A DNA stretch of 14,351 bases from an uncultured bacterium (GCA_945871045.1 CAMBUC010000019.1:1-14351); one strand, 5' to 3'; shown: positions 1-6,193, counted from the first letter of the stretch. Notes: generated from the letters alone by a model not told the origin. Program-made: numbers and translations.

Positions 1-1
1 T

Positions 2-340
2 ACCACGCTGTTGCTTTTAATCTATCGCTATATTGGCGTGATGATGGAGGAAGCGTCGATCATGATGCAGGCTTACAGTTTGCGGGCTCCGGGCCAAAAG
101 GGCGTACATATTTCTGCCTGGGGATCGTTTTTGGGACAATTACTCCTTCGAAGCATGGACCGGGCGCAGGAACTTTATAACAGTATGGTGCTGCGGGGGT
201 TTAAAGGGGAGTTTTATTACAGTGACGGTCTGGCATGTTCGCCGGGCAGTGTGCTTGCAACGGGTGTTTGTATCGTCTGCTTTTTGTTTGCACGGTTTAT
301 GAATATTGCACAGTTGATCGGATATCTGGTGATGGGATAA
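2..340 (+). CDS. cbiQ: CbiQ-type ECF transporter transmembrane (T) component, 3' part
   Basis: The last ~112 codons of a gene that begins before the window; the frame is open from base 2 and stops at TAA 338-340. The visible protein contains the segment EEASIMMQAYSLRAP, then LGQLLLRSMDRAQELYNSM followed by VLRGFKGEF. An RS-x-x-RA-x-x-x-x-x-x-M-x-x-RG-F-x-G pattern like this is characteristic of the cytoplasmic coupling helix of CbiQ. A hydrophobic segment near the C-terminus (SVLATGVCIVCFLFA) is a likely last membrane helix. CbiQ couples the ATPases to a substrate-binding subunit in the cell membrane. The ATPase gene follows after 20 bases, so the two form an operon. The family usually carries cobalt or nickel. 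The nearby hypA and hypF make nickel attractive, but the substrate-specific CbiM/N subunit lies outside the window, so the substrate is inferred. Confidence 0.85.
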   Translation, partial: TTLLLLIYRYIGVMMEEASIMMQAYSLRAPGQKGVHISAWGSFLGQLLLRSMDRAQELYNSMVLRGFKGEFYYSDGLACSPGSVLATGVCIVCFLFARFMNIAQLIGYLVMG

Positions 341-360
341 CAGATGGGAAAGGAAAGACA

Positions 361-1083
361 ATGATCGAATTTCAGAATGTATCATTTTCTTATGATGGGA
401 AAACACCGGTTGTGGAACAATTGGAACTGGTCATAAAAACGGGCGAGACGGTGGGTTTGATCGGGGCGAACGGAGCCGGAAAGTCCACGATCATGAAACT
501 TCTTTTAGGGCTTCTTTTGCCCGCGGAGGGAAAGATCTTTGTAGATGGCCTTTTGTTAGAACAGAAACAGTTGCCCACGATCCGTAAAAAGATCGGATAT
601 GTCTTGCAGGATTCGGATAACCAGATGTTCATGCCGACCGTTTTCGAAGATATGATGTTTGGTCTGCTGAATTACGGCATGTCGAAGGAAGATGCCGAAG
701 TACAGGTTGATACCGTGTTGCAGCAACTTGGCCTGGAACGGTTAAAATATCGCCATAACCATAAGATTTCCGGTGGGGAGAAGCGGATGGCAGCCATCGC
801 CACGGTACTGGCGATGCAGCCGGAAGTGATCCTGATGGATGAACCAACTACGGCCTTAGATCCCTGCAACCGCAGGACGGTCATCCGCACCATCAAATCC
901 CTCCCGCAGACGAAATTGATCGCGTCCCATGATCTGGATATGATTTTAGAGACCTGTGACCGTGTGATCTTATTGTCGCAGGGGCAGATCGCAGCGGATG
1001 GCGATTGCAGAACGATCTTGTCTGATGGGGAATTATTGGAGAAGCATCGTATGGAACTGCCTCTCTGCATGCAGAAAATTTAA
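361..1083 (+). CDS. cbiO: ECF/cobalt-type ABC transporter ATP-binding protein (CbiO/EcfA)
   Basis: A 240-residue ATPase that energises the CbiQ-containing transporter from the cytoplasmic face. Visible motifs are Walker A GANGAGKST (residues 35-43), the Q-loop YVLQDSDNQMF with Gln83, the ABC signature ISGGEKR (136-142), Walker B VILMDEP (156-162) followed by the D-loop ALD, and the H-loop His190. The Q-loop sequence Q-D-x-D-N-Q is typical of CbiO/EcfA proteins. The ATG at 361 is preferred over an upstream in-frame start at 235 because the N-terminus MIEFQNVSFSYDG matches the usual beginning of the fold, the GGAAAGGA at 348-355 is a ribosome binding site, and the upstream start would lie deep inside cbiQ. 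No terminator with a T-tract is visible between its stop and the bioY promoter. Confidence 0.93.
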   Translation: MIEFQNVSFSYDGKTPVVEQLELVIKTGETVGLIGANGAGKSTIMKLLLGLLLPAEGKIFVDGLLLEQKQLPTIRKKIGYVLQDSDNQMFMPTVFEDMMFGLLNYGMSKEDAEVQVDTVLQQLGLERLKYRHNHKISGGEKRMAAIATVLAMQPEVILMDEPTTALDPCNRRTVIRTIKSLPQTKLIASHDLDMILETCDRVILLSQGQIAADGDCRTILSDGELLEKHRMELPLCMQKI

Positions 1084-1151
1084 GTTTTAGCCCCGTGGGA
1101 TGTTCATACTTTCGCACGGAAGGTGTAGCGTGAATATCTTGTTGGGCAGTT

Positions 1152-1186
1152 AATTGTTAACTTCTATAAATATAAGGTTGACAATT
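1152..1186. promoter_or_regulatory. BirA (biotin repressor) operator
   Basis: An inverted repeat AATTGTTAAC (1152-1161), 15-bp spacer, GTTGACAATT (1177-1186). The arms match as reverse complements at 9 of 10 positions. This is the Firmicutes BirA box architecture (TTGTTAAC, about 15 bp, GTTAACAA). The right arm contains the -35 hexamer of the bioY promoter, so holo-BirA bound here would occlude RNA polymerase. Biotin repression of bioY is the expected effect; the regulator gene is not in the window. Confidence 0.88.
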
Positions 1187-1206
1187 GACCTCCTCTGGTT
1201 TACAAT
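1178..1206 (+). promoter_or_regulatory. bioY promoter
   Basis: TTGACA at 1178-1183, a 17-bp spacer, and TACAAT at 1201-1206. The -35 is a perfect consensus match and the -10 has one mismatch. Transcription would start near 1213, leaving a ~25-base leader that carries the GAGGAGG ribosome binding site at 1221-1227. The -35 lies inside the right BirA half-site. Confidence 0.85.
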
Positions 1207-1237
1207 GTTCGAAGAATCGAGAGGAGGATCTTGTGAA

Positions 1238-1807
1238 ATGAACACGAAAACAAAAGAATTAACACTCACTGCCTTGATGGCAGCCATCCTATGCATATTG
1301 GGACCGCTTTCCCTGCCGCTGCCTTTTAGCCCGGTGCCGATTTCTTTGACGATGATCGGGATTTATCTGGCGGTATATGCGGTCGGTATGTGGAAGGGAA
1401 CCGTGGCAGTTTGTCTTTATCTGCTGCTGGGACTTGTGGGACTTCCGGTATTTTCCGGATTTTCCGGAGGGCCTGCCAAACTGCTTGGACCCACAGGCGG
1501 ATATTTAATTGGTTTCCTCTTTACTGCGCTGATCAGTGGCTTTTTTATTGACCGGTTTTGGAAAAACCGCCTTGTATCGATCTTGGGAATGATCCTTGGG
1601 ATCGGCGTCGCTTATGTGTTTGGAACGGTGTGGCTTGCGTATGTGGCAGGTATGACCTTTTCGCAGGCGTTAGCGGCAGGAGTGATCCCTTATGTGGGAT
1701 TTGATCTGATAAAGATCATCATTCTGGCGATTGTTGGGCCGGAACTGAAAAAGGTGTTGATCCGCGCGGATCTCATTACAGTCAAAGAGAATGGAACCCC
1801 TTGCTAA
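1238..1807 (+). CDS. bioY: BioY, biotin-binding S component of an ECF transporter
   Basis: A 189-residue hydrophobic membrane protein that binds biotin and hands it to an ECF module. The N-terminal region carries LPLPFSPVPISLTMIGIYLA, and the loop GLPVFSGFSGG followed by GPAKLLGPTGGYLIGF is the BioY hallmark. About six membrane segments can be traced, and the length is normal for the family. The ATG at 1238 follows GAGGAGG (1221-1227) and gives a polar MNTKTKELTLTALM start. A longer reading from 1154 would begin inside the operator, upstream of the transcription start, so it is rejected. The gene is monocistronic, between its own BirA-controlled promoter and a terminator at its stop codon. 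No dedicated BioM/BioN pair is present; the CbiO/CbiQ pair upstream looks cobalt-type, so BioY probably uses a shared ECF module elsewhere (inference). Confidence 0.95.
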   Translation: MNTKTKELTLTALMAAILCILGPLSLPLPFSPVPISLTMIGIYLAVYAVGMWKGTVAVCLYLLLGLVGLPVFSGFSGGPAKLLGPTGGYLIGFLFTALISGFFIDRFWKNRLVSILGMILGIGVAYVFGTVWLAYVAGMTFSQALAAGVIPYVGFDLIKIIILAIVGPELKKVLIRADLITVKENGTPC

Positions 1808-1823
1808 CAGGGGGTTCTTTTTT
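1794..1823 (+). terminator. Intrinsic terminator of bioY
   Basis: GAACCCC (1794-1800) pairs with GGGGTTC (1811-1817) around a 10-base loop and is followed directly by six T (1818-1823). The bioY stop codon (1805-1807) lies in the loop, so the coding sequence runs into the terminator. Confidence 0.9.
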
Positions 1824-1876
1824 ACATAATCAGAAAGCAGATGTTCTGTAAAATTTCGGGAAATATGATAAAAAAT

Positions 1877-1905
1877 TTGTCGAAAAATAGGAGTTGTGAT
1901 ACAAT
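1877..1905 (+). promoter_or_regulatory. Promoter of the hypA-glgX operon
   Basis: TTGTCG (1877-1882), a 17-bp spacer, and TACAAT (1900-1905), with TG at 1897-1898 giving an extended -10. Transcription would start near 1912, leaving a ~33-base leader before hypA. The ribosome binding site is AAAGGG at 1932-1937. Confidence 0.75.
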
Positions 1906-1944
1906 AAAACGTATGGAATTTTTTGACAGGTAAAGGGATATATT

Positions 1945-2295
1945 ATGCATGAGTTATCAGTGACAACAAATGTGTTGAATCTGGCGCTTTCCATGATGGA
2001 AGAACAGCATTTGACGAAGATTCACAGTATCTCATTAAAAATCGGTGAGATGCAAAGTTATGAAGAAAAGTGGCTGCAGCACTATTTTGACCATGTGACC
2101 AAAGGGACGGCGGCAGAAGGCGCTGCCTTGCACATTGAGACGGTCCCCATCACATTTCGCTGCAGAACCTGCGGATGTGAATTTCAATTTGATGCCCACG
2201 GCAAAGATGACTGCAGCTGCCCCGGCTGCCATGGCTTTTCCTATGATATGATTTCCGGCAAAGAGTTTATGATAGAGACAATGGAGGCAAGTTAG
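1945..2295 (+). CDS. hypA: HypA, nickel metallochaperone for [NiFe]-hydrogenase maturation
   Basis: A 116-residue protein that starts MHELSVTTNVLNLAL. The invariant N-terminal Met-His-Glu supplies the nickel-binding His2 of HypA proteins. The C-terminal half holds a zinc site of two CXXC pairs, Cys73/Cys76 and Cys92/Cys95; Cys78 and Cys90 are additional cysteines. HypA, normally with HypB, delivers Ni(II) to the hydrogenase large subunit in the cytoplasm, and also feeds urease in some bacteria. The gene is first in an operon, and its stop codon is separated from the glgX start by one base. No hypB or hydrogenase subunit lies beside it, which is unusual, because hyp genes usually cluster. The only other hyp gene in the window is hypF, about 6 kb away. 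Confidence 0.93.
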   Translation: MHELSVTTNVLNLALSMMEEQHLTKIHSISLKIGEMQSYEEKWLQHYFDHVTKGTAAEGAALHIETVPITFRCRTCGCEFQFDAHGKDDCSCPGCHGFSYDMISGKEFMIETMEAS

Positions 2296-2296
2296 G

Positions 2297-4402
2297 ATGT
2301 TTAACTTTACAAAACCGGCAGAACCCGTTCGCGGGCAGCAATTACAGCCCTTGGATGAGGTTGCAGGCTTTAAAGTCCGTCCCGGATTTTATAAAACAAG
2401 CGGAGCAATGCAGGGCAGAGGCGGTGTGAGTTTTACGATCAGTTCCCATTACGCAACCGGCTGTACGCTTCTGTTGTTTCATCCGAGGGAAAGGGAACCC
2501 TACGCAAGGCTGCCGTTTCCGGATAATTACCGCATCGGAAGTACCTATTCGATGTTTGTGTTTGGCCTGGATATCGGTGATTTCGAATATGCATACGAGT
2601 TTGAGGGACCTTACGATGAGGCGAAGGGGCATCGTTTTGATAAAGATGCGATCATTTTGGATCCCTATGCCCGTGCCGTGACAGAACAGCGCGAGTGGGG
2701 CGAAAAGTTTGAGGAAGGGCATGTTTATAAAGCCCGGGTCGTGGAAAATAACTTTGACTGGGGTGCAAAGAAACAGTTAGAAAATAAGTTGGAGGATCTG
2801 ATCATTTATGAACTTCATGTAAGAGGCTTTACCAAAGATCCCTCCTCCGGGGTAGCGGCCCGCGGTACATTTGAGGGCATTCGCGAGAAAATCCCTTATT
2901 TGAAGGAGTTAGGCGTCAATGCGGTGGAACTCATGCCGATCTTCGAGTTTGATGAGATGGGTTCTGCCCGTGAGCACAACGGACAGAAACTGTTAGATTA
3001 CTGGGGTTATAATACGGTATGTTTTTTTGCACCGAATACGAGTTATTCCTCTGTGAAGGAGCATAATCATGAGGGCGACGAGTTAAAACGCCTGATCCGG
3101 GAACTGCATGAGAATGGGATCGAAGTGATCCTGGACGTTGTGTTCAACCATACGGCAGAAGGAAACGAACTGGGCCCTACCTTTTCTTTTAAGGGAATCG
3201 ACAATAAGATCTATTATATGTTAACGCCTGAGGGCTATTATTATAATTTTAGCGGCTGCGGCAACACGGTGAATTGCAATCATCCCATCGTGAGGCAGTT
3301 TATCATGGAGTGTCTGCGTTATTGGGTGGTGGAATATCGCGTGGATGGATTCCGTTTTGATCTGGCATCCATTTTAAGCCGTGACCAGATCGGAGCCCCC
3401 ATGGAAAATCCGCCGCTGTTGGAAAATATGGCCTTTGACCAGATTTTATCCGGGGTGAAACTGATCGCTGAGGCGTGGGATGCAGGCGGTTTATATCAGG
3501 TCGGTACATTCCCCAGTTGGAACCGTTGGGCAGAGTGGAACGGAAGATATCGCGATGATATGCGTCGTTTTCTGAAGGGAGATGCCGGTATGGCACCGGC
3601 CGCAGTAGCGCGTATGACGGGTTCCCGGGATATTTATGATCCTCTTGTGCGTGGTCAGAGCGCGTCTGTGAATTTCCTGACCTGTCATGACGGATTTACC
3701 TTATACGACCTGTATTCCTATAATACGAAGCATAACGAGGCAAACGGCTGGAATAATACGGACGGAGACAATAACGGAAACAGCTGGAACTGTGGATGGG
3801 AAGGAGAAACAGAGGATCCGCAGATCAATAAACTTCGTCTTCGGATGGTGAAAAATGCCTTTGCAACGCTCATGTGCAGCCGGGGACCTGCCATGTTCTA
3901 TGCGGGAGATGAGTTCTGCAACACACAGCATGGAAATAATAATGCCTATTGTCAGGATAATGAGATCTCCTGGCTGGACTGGAGCCGCAAGGACGCATAT
4001 CGCGAGGTGTTTGAGTTTGCCCGTTTTATGATCCATTTCCGTAAAAGACATCCGGTGCTTCGGAAACCGACAGCGCCGGCATCCTGTGGCTATGCTGACA
4101 TTTCCTATCATCATGGAAGAGCATGGAACGCAGATTGCGGCAATAATGCACGTCTGATCGGTCTTTTGTATGCGGGTAAAGATGAAGCGGGAGAAGATGA
4201 TCTTGTCTTTGTAGGGGTGAATACTTTCTGGGAGCAATTGGGAACCAGTTTCCCGGATGCGCCGGCGGGCTATGAATGGCAGCTGGTTGCAGATACGGCA
4301 CGCAGTGATGATTTACCCATCAATCAGGCGGTCACGGTGGGGCGTTATGATATGGCGCCGCGAAGTGTGATCGTAATGACCATAAAGAAAAAAGAAGCGT
4401 AA
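2297..4402 (+). CDS. glgX: Glycogen debranching enzyme, GlgX/isoamylase type (GH13)
   Basis: A 701-residue enzyme expected to hydrolyse alpha-1,6 branch points of glycogen or limit dextrins in the cytoplasm. An N-terminal beta-rich CBM48-like domain spans roughly residues 45-135 and includes VFGLDIGDFEYAYEFEGPY. The catalytic GH13 barrel begins near LEDLIIYELHVRGFTKD. The conserved regions are intact: DVVFNHT (280-286), GFRFDLAS with nucleophile Asp355, LIAEAWD with acid/base Glu392, and LTCHDGF with Asp465. Length and order fit the GlgX/TreX/isoamylase group, and the exact linkage preference cannot be read from sequence. The ribosome binding site lies at the end of hypA (AGGCAAGTTAGG region) with only one base between the genes, so translation is probably coupled. 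No other glycogen gene is in the window, and the pairing with hypA has no obvious metabolic reason. Confidence 0.93.
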   Translation: MFNFTKPAEPVRGQQLQPLDEVAGFKVRPGFYKTSGAMQGRGGVSFTISSHYATGCTLLLFHPREREPYARLPFPDNYRIGSTYSMFVFGLDIGDFEYAYEFEGPYDEAKGHRFDKDAIILDPYARAVTEQREWGEKFEEGHVYKARVVENNFDWGAKKQLENKLEDLIIYELHVRGFTKDPSSGVAARGTFEGIREKIPYLKELGVNAVELMPIFEFDEMGSAREHNGQKLLDYWGYNTVCFFAPNTSYSSVKEHNHEGDELKRLIRELHENGIEVILDVVFNHTAEGNELGPTFSFKGIDNKIYYMLTPEGYYYNFSGCGNTVNCNHPIVRQFIMECLRYWVVEYRVDGFRFDLASILSRDQIGAPMENPPLLENMAFDQILSGVKLIAEAWDAGGLYQVGTFPSWNRWAEWNGRYRDDMRRFLKGDAGMAPAAVARMTGSRDIYDPLVRGQSASVNFLTCHDGFTLYDLYSYNTKHNEANGWNNTDGDNNGNSWNCGWEGETEDPQINKLRLRMVKNAFATLMCSRGPAMFYAGDEFCNTQHGNNNAYCQDNEISWLDWSRKDAYREVFEFARFMIHFRKRHPVLRKPTAPASCGYADISYHHGRAWNADCGNNARLIGLLYAGKDEAGEDDLVFVGVNTFWEQLGTSFPDAPAGYEWQLVADTARSDDLPINQAVTVGRYDMAPRSVIVMTIKKKEA

Positions 4403-4405
4403 GAA

Positions 4406-4440
4406 AAAGCCGGTGGATCAATCCGCCGGCTTTCCTTTTT
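4406..4440. terminator. Bidirectional terminator between glgX and yhhQ
   Basis: The stem AAAGCCGG-T-GGAT pairs with ATCC-G-CCGGCTTT over 4408-4433 and is followed on the plus strand by CCTTTTTT. On the minus strand the same stem ends in a T-rich tail from the A-run at 4403-4407. It serves the two convergent units. The yhhQ stop codon (plus 4418-4420) lies inside the stem-loop. Confidence 0.9.
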
Positions 4441-5122
4441 TGCTTACGAGATAACGTGCCAGATACATGACCGGTGTATCGGCAAGACTTGTGATAATGA
4501 AAATGATATAACTTGACCAGAAAATGGACATCAGTGTGGAGAGTTCATACATACCGCCGAATGCACCGAAAGTGAACAACAGTGCATTTAACAGTTGGGA
4601 AAGCAAGGTGGAACCGTTGTTTCTTAGCCAGAGGAAGCGGTCGGAATCTCCGCATTTTTTTGTGGTAAAGGTCCACCATTTGTGGTAAGCCCAGACGTCA
4701 AAACGCTGACAGATGGCATATACGATAAAACTGGTCAGCATCAGGCGCGGCGTGTTTGAAAAGATCGCCTGCATGTGAGGCATCGCCCAGTCACTCTCAG
4801 CGGGAAGATAACGAAGCCAGGACTGAGAGATCAGGATAAAGGCAAGAGAACAGGCGATTCCGATGTTGACGGCTTTCTTAGACTCTTTTTTGCCATAAAA
4901 TTCACTGAGCATATCTGTTACAAGGAAGGTGGAGGCAAACAGGATGTTTCCCAGTGTCTGCTCCATGCCGAATGCATTGACAACGATCAGCACCTCGATG
5001 TTTGCGGTGATCGTAGCAAAGGCGGTCCAGCAGTAAAGTCCGCTTTTTCCAAAGAGATGGAAAAATACAAGTACAAGTGAGAAGATCACGATCAGTGATC
5101 CCGACAGTAATAATTCATTCAT
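4418..5122 (-). CDS. yhhQ: YhhQ/VUT family queuosine precursor transporter
   Basis: A 234-residue integral membrane protein of the VUT_1 (YhhQ) family, which imports preQ0, preQ1 or, in some lineages, queuine across the cell membrane. About six hydrophobic segments are visible, beginning with LLLSGSLIVIFSLVLVFFHL. The family-type segment FLVTDMLSEFYGKKESKKAV follows, with later helices around SFIVYAICQRFDVWAYHKW and LLNALLFTFGAFGG. Its ATG overlaps the stop codon of the upstream radical SAM gene (shared bases 5119-5122), so the two are translationally coupled. The leader of this operon has a preQ1-type aptamer, which supports a queuosine role strongly. The exact substrate is inferred; if the partner enzyme makes preQ1 from queuine, queuine is a reasonable candidate. 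Confidence 0.9.
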   Translation of the reverse strand: MNELLLSGSLIVIFSLVLVFFHLFGKSGLYCWTAFATITANIEVLIVVNAFGMEQTLGNILFASTFLVTDMLSEFYGKKESKKAVNIGIACSLAFILISQSWLRYLPAESDWAMPHMQAIFSNTPRLMLTSFIVYAICQRFDVWAYHKWWTFTTKKCGDSDRFLWLRNNGSTLLSQLLNALLFTFGAFGGMYELSTLMSIFWSSYIIFIITSLADTPVMYLARYLVSKKGKPAD

Positions 5123-5850
5123 GATTGGTTGTCCTTTCCAACGCCGAAGTCGGTGTTATTTAATAAAATGTCTACGCGGGGATCATCGCGGTAGAAAGGA
5201 TAAATATGTTCCATAAAGTTTCTTCGTACAGTTTCGTCCGGTTTGATGGATGTGCTGTTTTCGATCATAAGATTGACGCAGACGCGCTCGAAATAGGTAA
5301 GGCCCGTTTCGATATCTGTTTTCATGGAATCCACCGTCTGGCCGCTCAGACCAAAGAGCAGGCAGACTTCGTCGAAACCCTCGGAAATGATGGAGGGGTC
5401 TGTTTCGCCGATACCTTTGTCTAATACCTGTTCGCGATAGCCGGCATCAAAGGTTTCCACTCCGATCTTGACTTTTACCGCAATTCCGTGATCCGTAAAG
5501 AAAGCACGGTAAGCGGGCAGTTCCTTTCTGTGCATCCAGTGACATTCAAAGTGCAATTCGCAGATACTGTGTTTCAGACAGACATCACGGATCAGAGTAA
5601 GCGTTTGCTGATCCAGATCCATCAGGCTTCCGGAATTGATGACTTCAAGTTTTCCGTAAATACCCCGTACCCGGGATAAGGCGGCCTGATTGATCGCATA
5701 ATTGGAAGTTTCATCTTTGGAATGATCAAGATGATAGTCGCAAAATTTACAGCGCCGCCATTTGCAGCCGCTTCCGCGCAGCATGACGATCTCGCGGGGA
5801 TTCTTTTCGGTGATCACACTGTAACGCACCGGGTCAAAATCTGTACTCAT
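5119..5850 (-). CDS. queL: Radical SAM enzyme, QueL-like (candidate queuine lyase)
   Basis: A 243-residue protein with a cysteine motif near the N-terminus, GCKWRRCKFC (Cys29, Cys34, Cys37), in the usual position for the radical SAM [4Fe-4S] cluster. The first spacing is CX4C instead of the canonical CX3C; codons were rechecked on the minus strand and the spacing is real. Further barrel-like segments are KLEVINSGSLMDL, ELHFECHWMHRKE and KVKIGVETFDAGYRE, the last a typical radical SAM GxExxD-like strand. In C. difficile a small radical SAM enzyme, QueL, releases preQ1 from queuine and is encoded with yhhQ. The coupling to yhhQ and the preQ1-like leader here make the same function likely (inference from context). 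The start ATG at 5850 has AAAGG upstream with a 9-base gap. A B12-free short architecture is seen, with no extra Fe-S domain. Confidence 0.72.
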   Translation of the reverse strand: MSTDFDPVRYSVITEKNPREIVMLRGSGCKWRRCKFCDYHLDHSKDETSNYAINQAALSRVRGIYGKLEVINSGSLMDLDQQTLTLIRDVCLKHSICELHFECHWMHRKELPAYRAFFTDHGIAVKVKIGVETFDAGYREQVLDKGIGETDPSIISEGFDEVCLLFGLSGQTVDSMKTDIETGLTYFERVCVNLMIENSTSIKPDETVRRNFMEHIYPFYRDDPRVDILLNNTDFGVGKDNQS

Positions 5851-5887
5851 GATTCATTTCCTTTCATTTTTGCATCCTTTCGGAGCA

Positions 5888-5932
5888 TTTTTGTTTCATG
5901 GGAAATTCGGACAATTTCCTATGAAACAAAAA
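5888..5932. repeat. 20-bp inverted repeat between riboswitch terminator and queL
   Basis: Arms 5888-5907 and 5913-5932 are reverse complements except at one position, around a 5-base loop (CGGAC on the plus strand). In the minus-strand transcript the 5' arm starts with the U-tract of the leader terminator and the 3' arm ends just before a small TCC-GAAA-GGA hairpin and the queL ribosome binding site. It would form only in transcripts that read past the terminator. Function unknown; it could be an mRNA stability element or part of the regulatory switch. Confidence 0.75.
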
Positions 5933-5953
5933 AAGGACACAAATACTGTGTCC
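5928..5953 (-). terminator. Leader terminator upstream of queL-yhhQ
   Basis: Read on the minus strand, GGACACA pairs with TGTGTCC around a 5-base loop and is followed by seven T. It lies ~78 bases before the queL start, inside the leader and downstream of the preQ1-like aptamer, so it is an attenuator and not an operon end. Confidence 0.88.
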
Positions 5954-5991
5954 ATCGCATTGCAAATAAGAGAAGCCTTTTTGGCTCCAAT

Positions 5992-6030
5992 CCCTAGTTT
6001 TGTTTATAGACAGGATGGTCACGAACTGTC
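5992..6030 (-). ncRNA. preQ1-I-like riboswitch aptamer (queL-yhhQ leader)
   Basis: On the minus strand a 5-bp stem GACAG/CTGTC encloses a 12-base loop starting TTC and ending in C, and is followed by the A-rich tail TATAAACAAAACTAGGG. The layout matches the preQ1-I aptamer: U directly after the 5' stem strand, the ligand-reading C just before the 3' strand, and AAAAC before the last pairing segment. The tail is close to that of the Thermoanaerobacter tengcongensis aptamer (AACAAAACAAGG, from memory). The pseudoknot helix P2 is not perfect by eye, which lowers confidence. Downstream are a hairpin (5972-5988) and the terminator. The loop segment GTGACCATC (6014-6022) can pair at 8 of 9 positions with GATGGACAC (5948-5956), which includes the terminator 5' arm. 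Ligand binding would thus favour termination. The leader starts near 6079. Confidence 0.72.
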
Positions 6031-6064
6031 TCGCCTTGTCAGGCGTATGAAGTTTAAACATTTG

Positions 6065-6076
6065 TTGTACGTACAA
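6065..6076. promoter_or_regulatory. 12-bp perfect palindrome at the queL leader start
   Basis: TTGTACGTACAA is a perfect 12-bp palindrome beginning ~3 bases after the predicted transcription start. In RNA the flanks allow a hairpin ATTTGT/ACAAAT (6060-6065 with 6073-6078). It could be an operator or a 5'-end stabilising hairpin; neither can be decided here. Confidence 0.45.
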
Positions 6077-6085
6077 ATCGAACCT

Positions 6086-6114
6086 ATACTAGCAGATGGC
6101 GCGCAAAAAAGCAA
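6086..6114 (-). promoter_or_regulatory. Promoter of the queL-yhhQ operon
   Basis: On the minus strand TTGCTT, a 17-bp spacer, then TAGTAT preceded by TG one base upstream (extended -10). The predicted start is near 6079, at the 5' end of the structured leader. It diverges from the plus-strand promoter at 6165-6193 with ~50 bp between them. Confidence 0.75.
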
Positions 6115-6164
6115 GGACTTTTTTCAAAGCGAAAACTTTGCAGCCTTTTTGGGCGGGGTACGGG

Positions 6165-6193
6165 TTGACGATAGGGGGCTGGGAGGATAAAAT
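6165..6193 (+). promoter_or_regulatory. Promoter of the HNH gene-hydF operon
   Basis: TTGACG (6165-6170), a 17-bp spacer and TAAAAT (6188-6193). Transcription would start near 6200, leaving a leader of about 88 bases before the chosen ATG at 6288. No terminator or aptamer was recognised in this leader. Confidence 0.78.

Noticed and set aside
1088..1122. Terminator after cbiO (CCGTG ... CACGG)
   Set aside because: A five-base stem with a long loop and no T-tract; too weak to call.
3701..4237. 178-codon open frame on the minus strand opposite glgX
   Set aside because: It lies wholly antisense to the well-supported GH13 catalytic region, with no promoter, ribosome binding site or recognisable motif; a shadow of the coding strand.
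6125..6140. Small hairpin CAAAG-CGAAAA-CTTTG between the divergent promoters
   Set aside because: Only five A/T-rich pairs and upstream of both transcription starts; not distinguishable from chance.
5722..6190. Overlapping plus-strand open frames through the queL leader
   Set aside because: They cover the start of queL, the riboswitch and the promoters on the opposite strand; the proteins are low in recognisable features and have no ribosome binding site.
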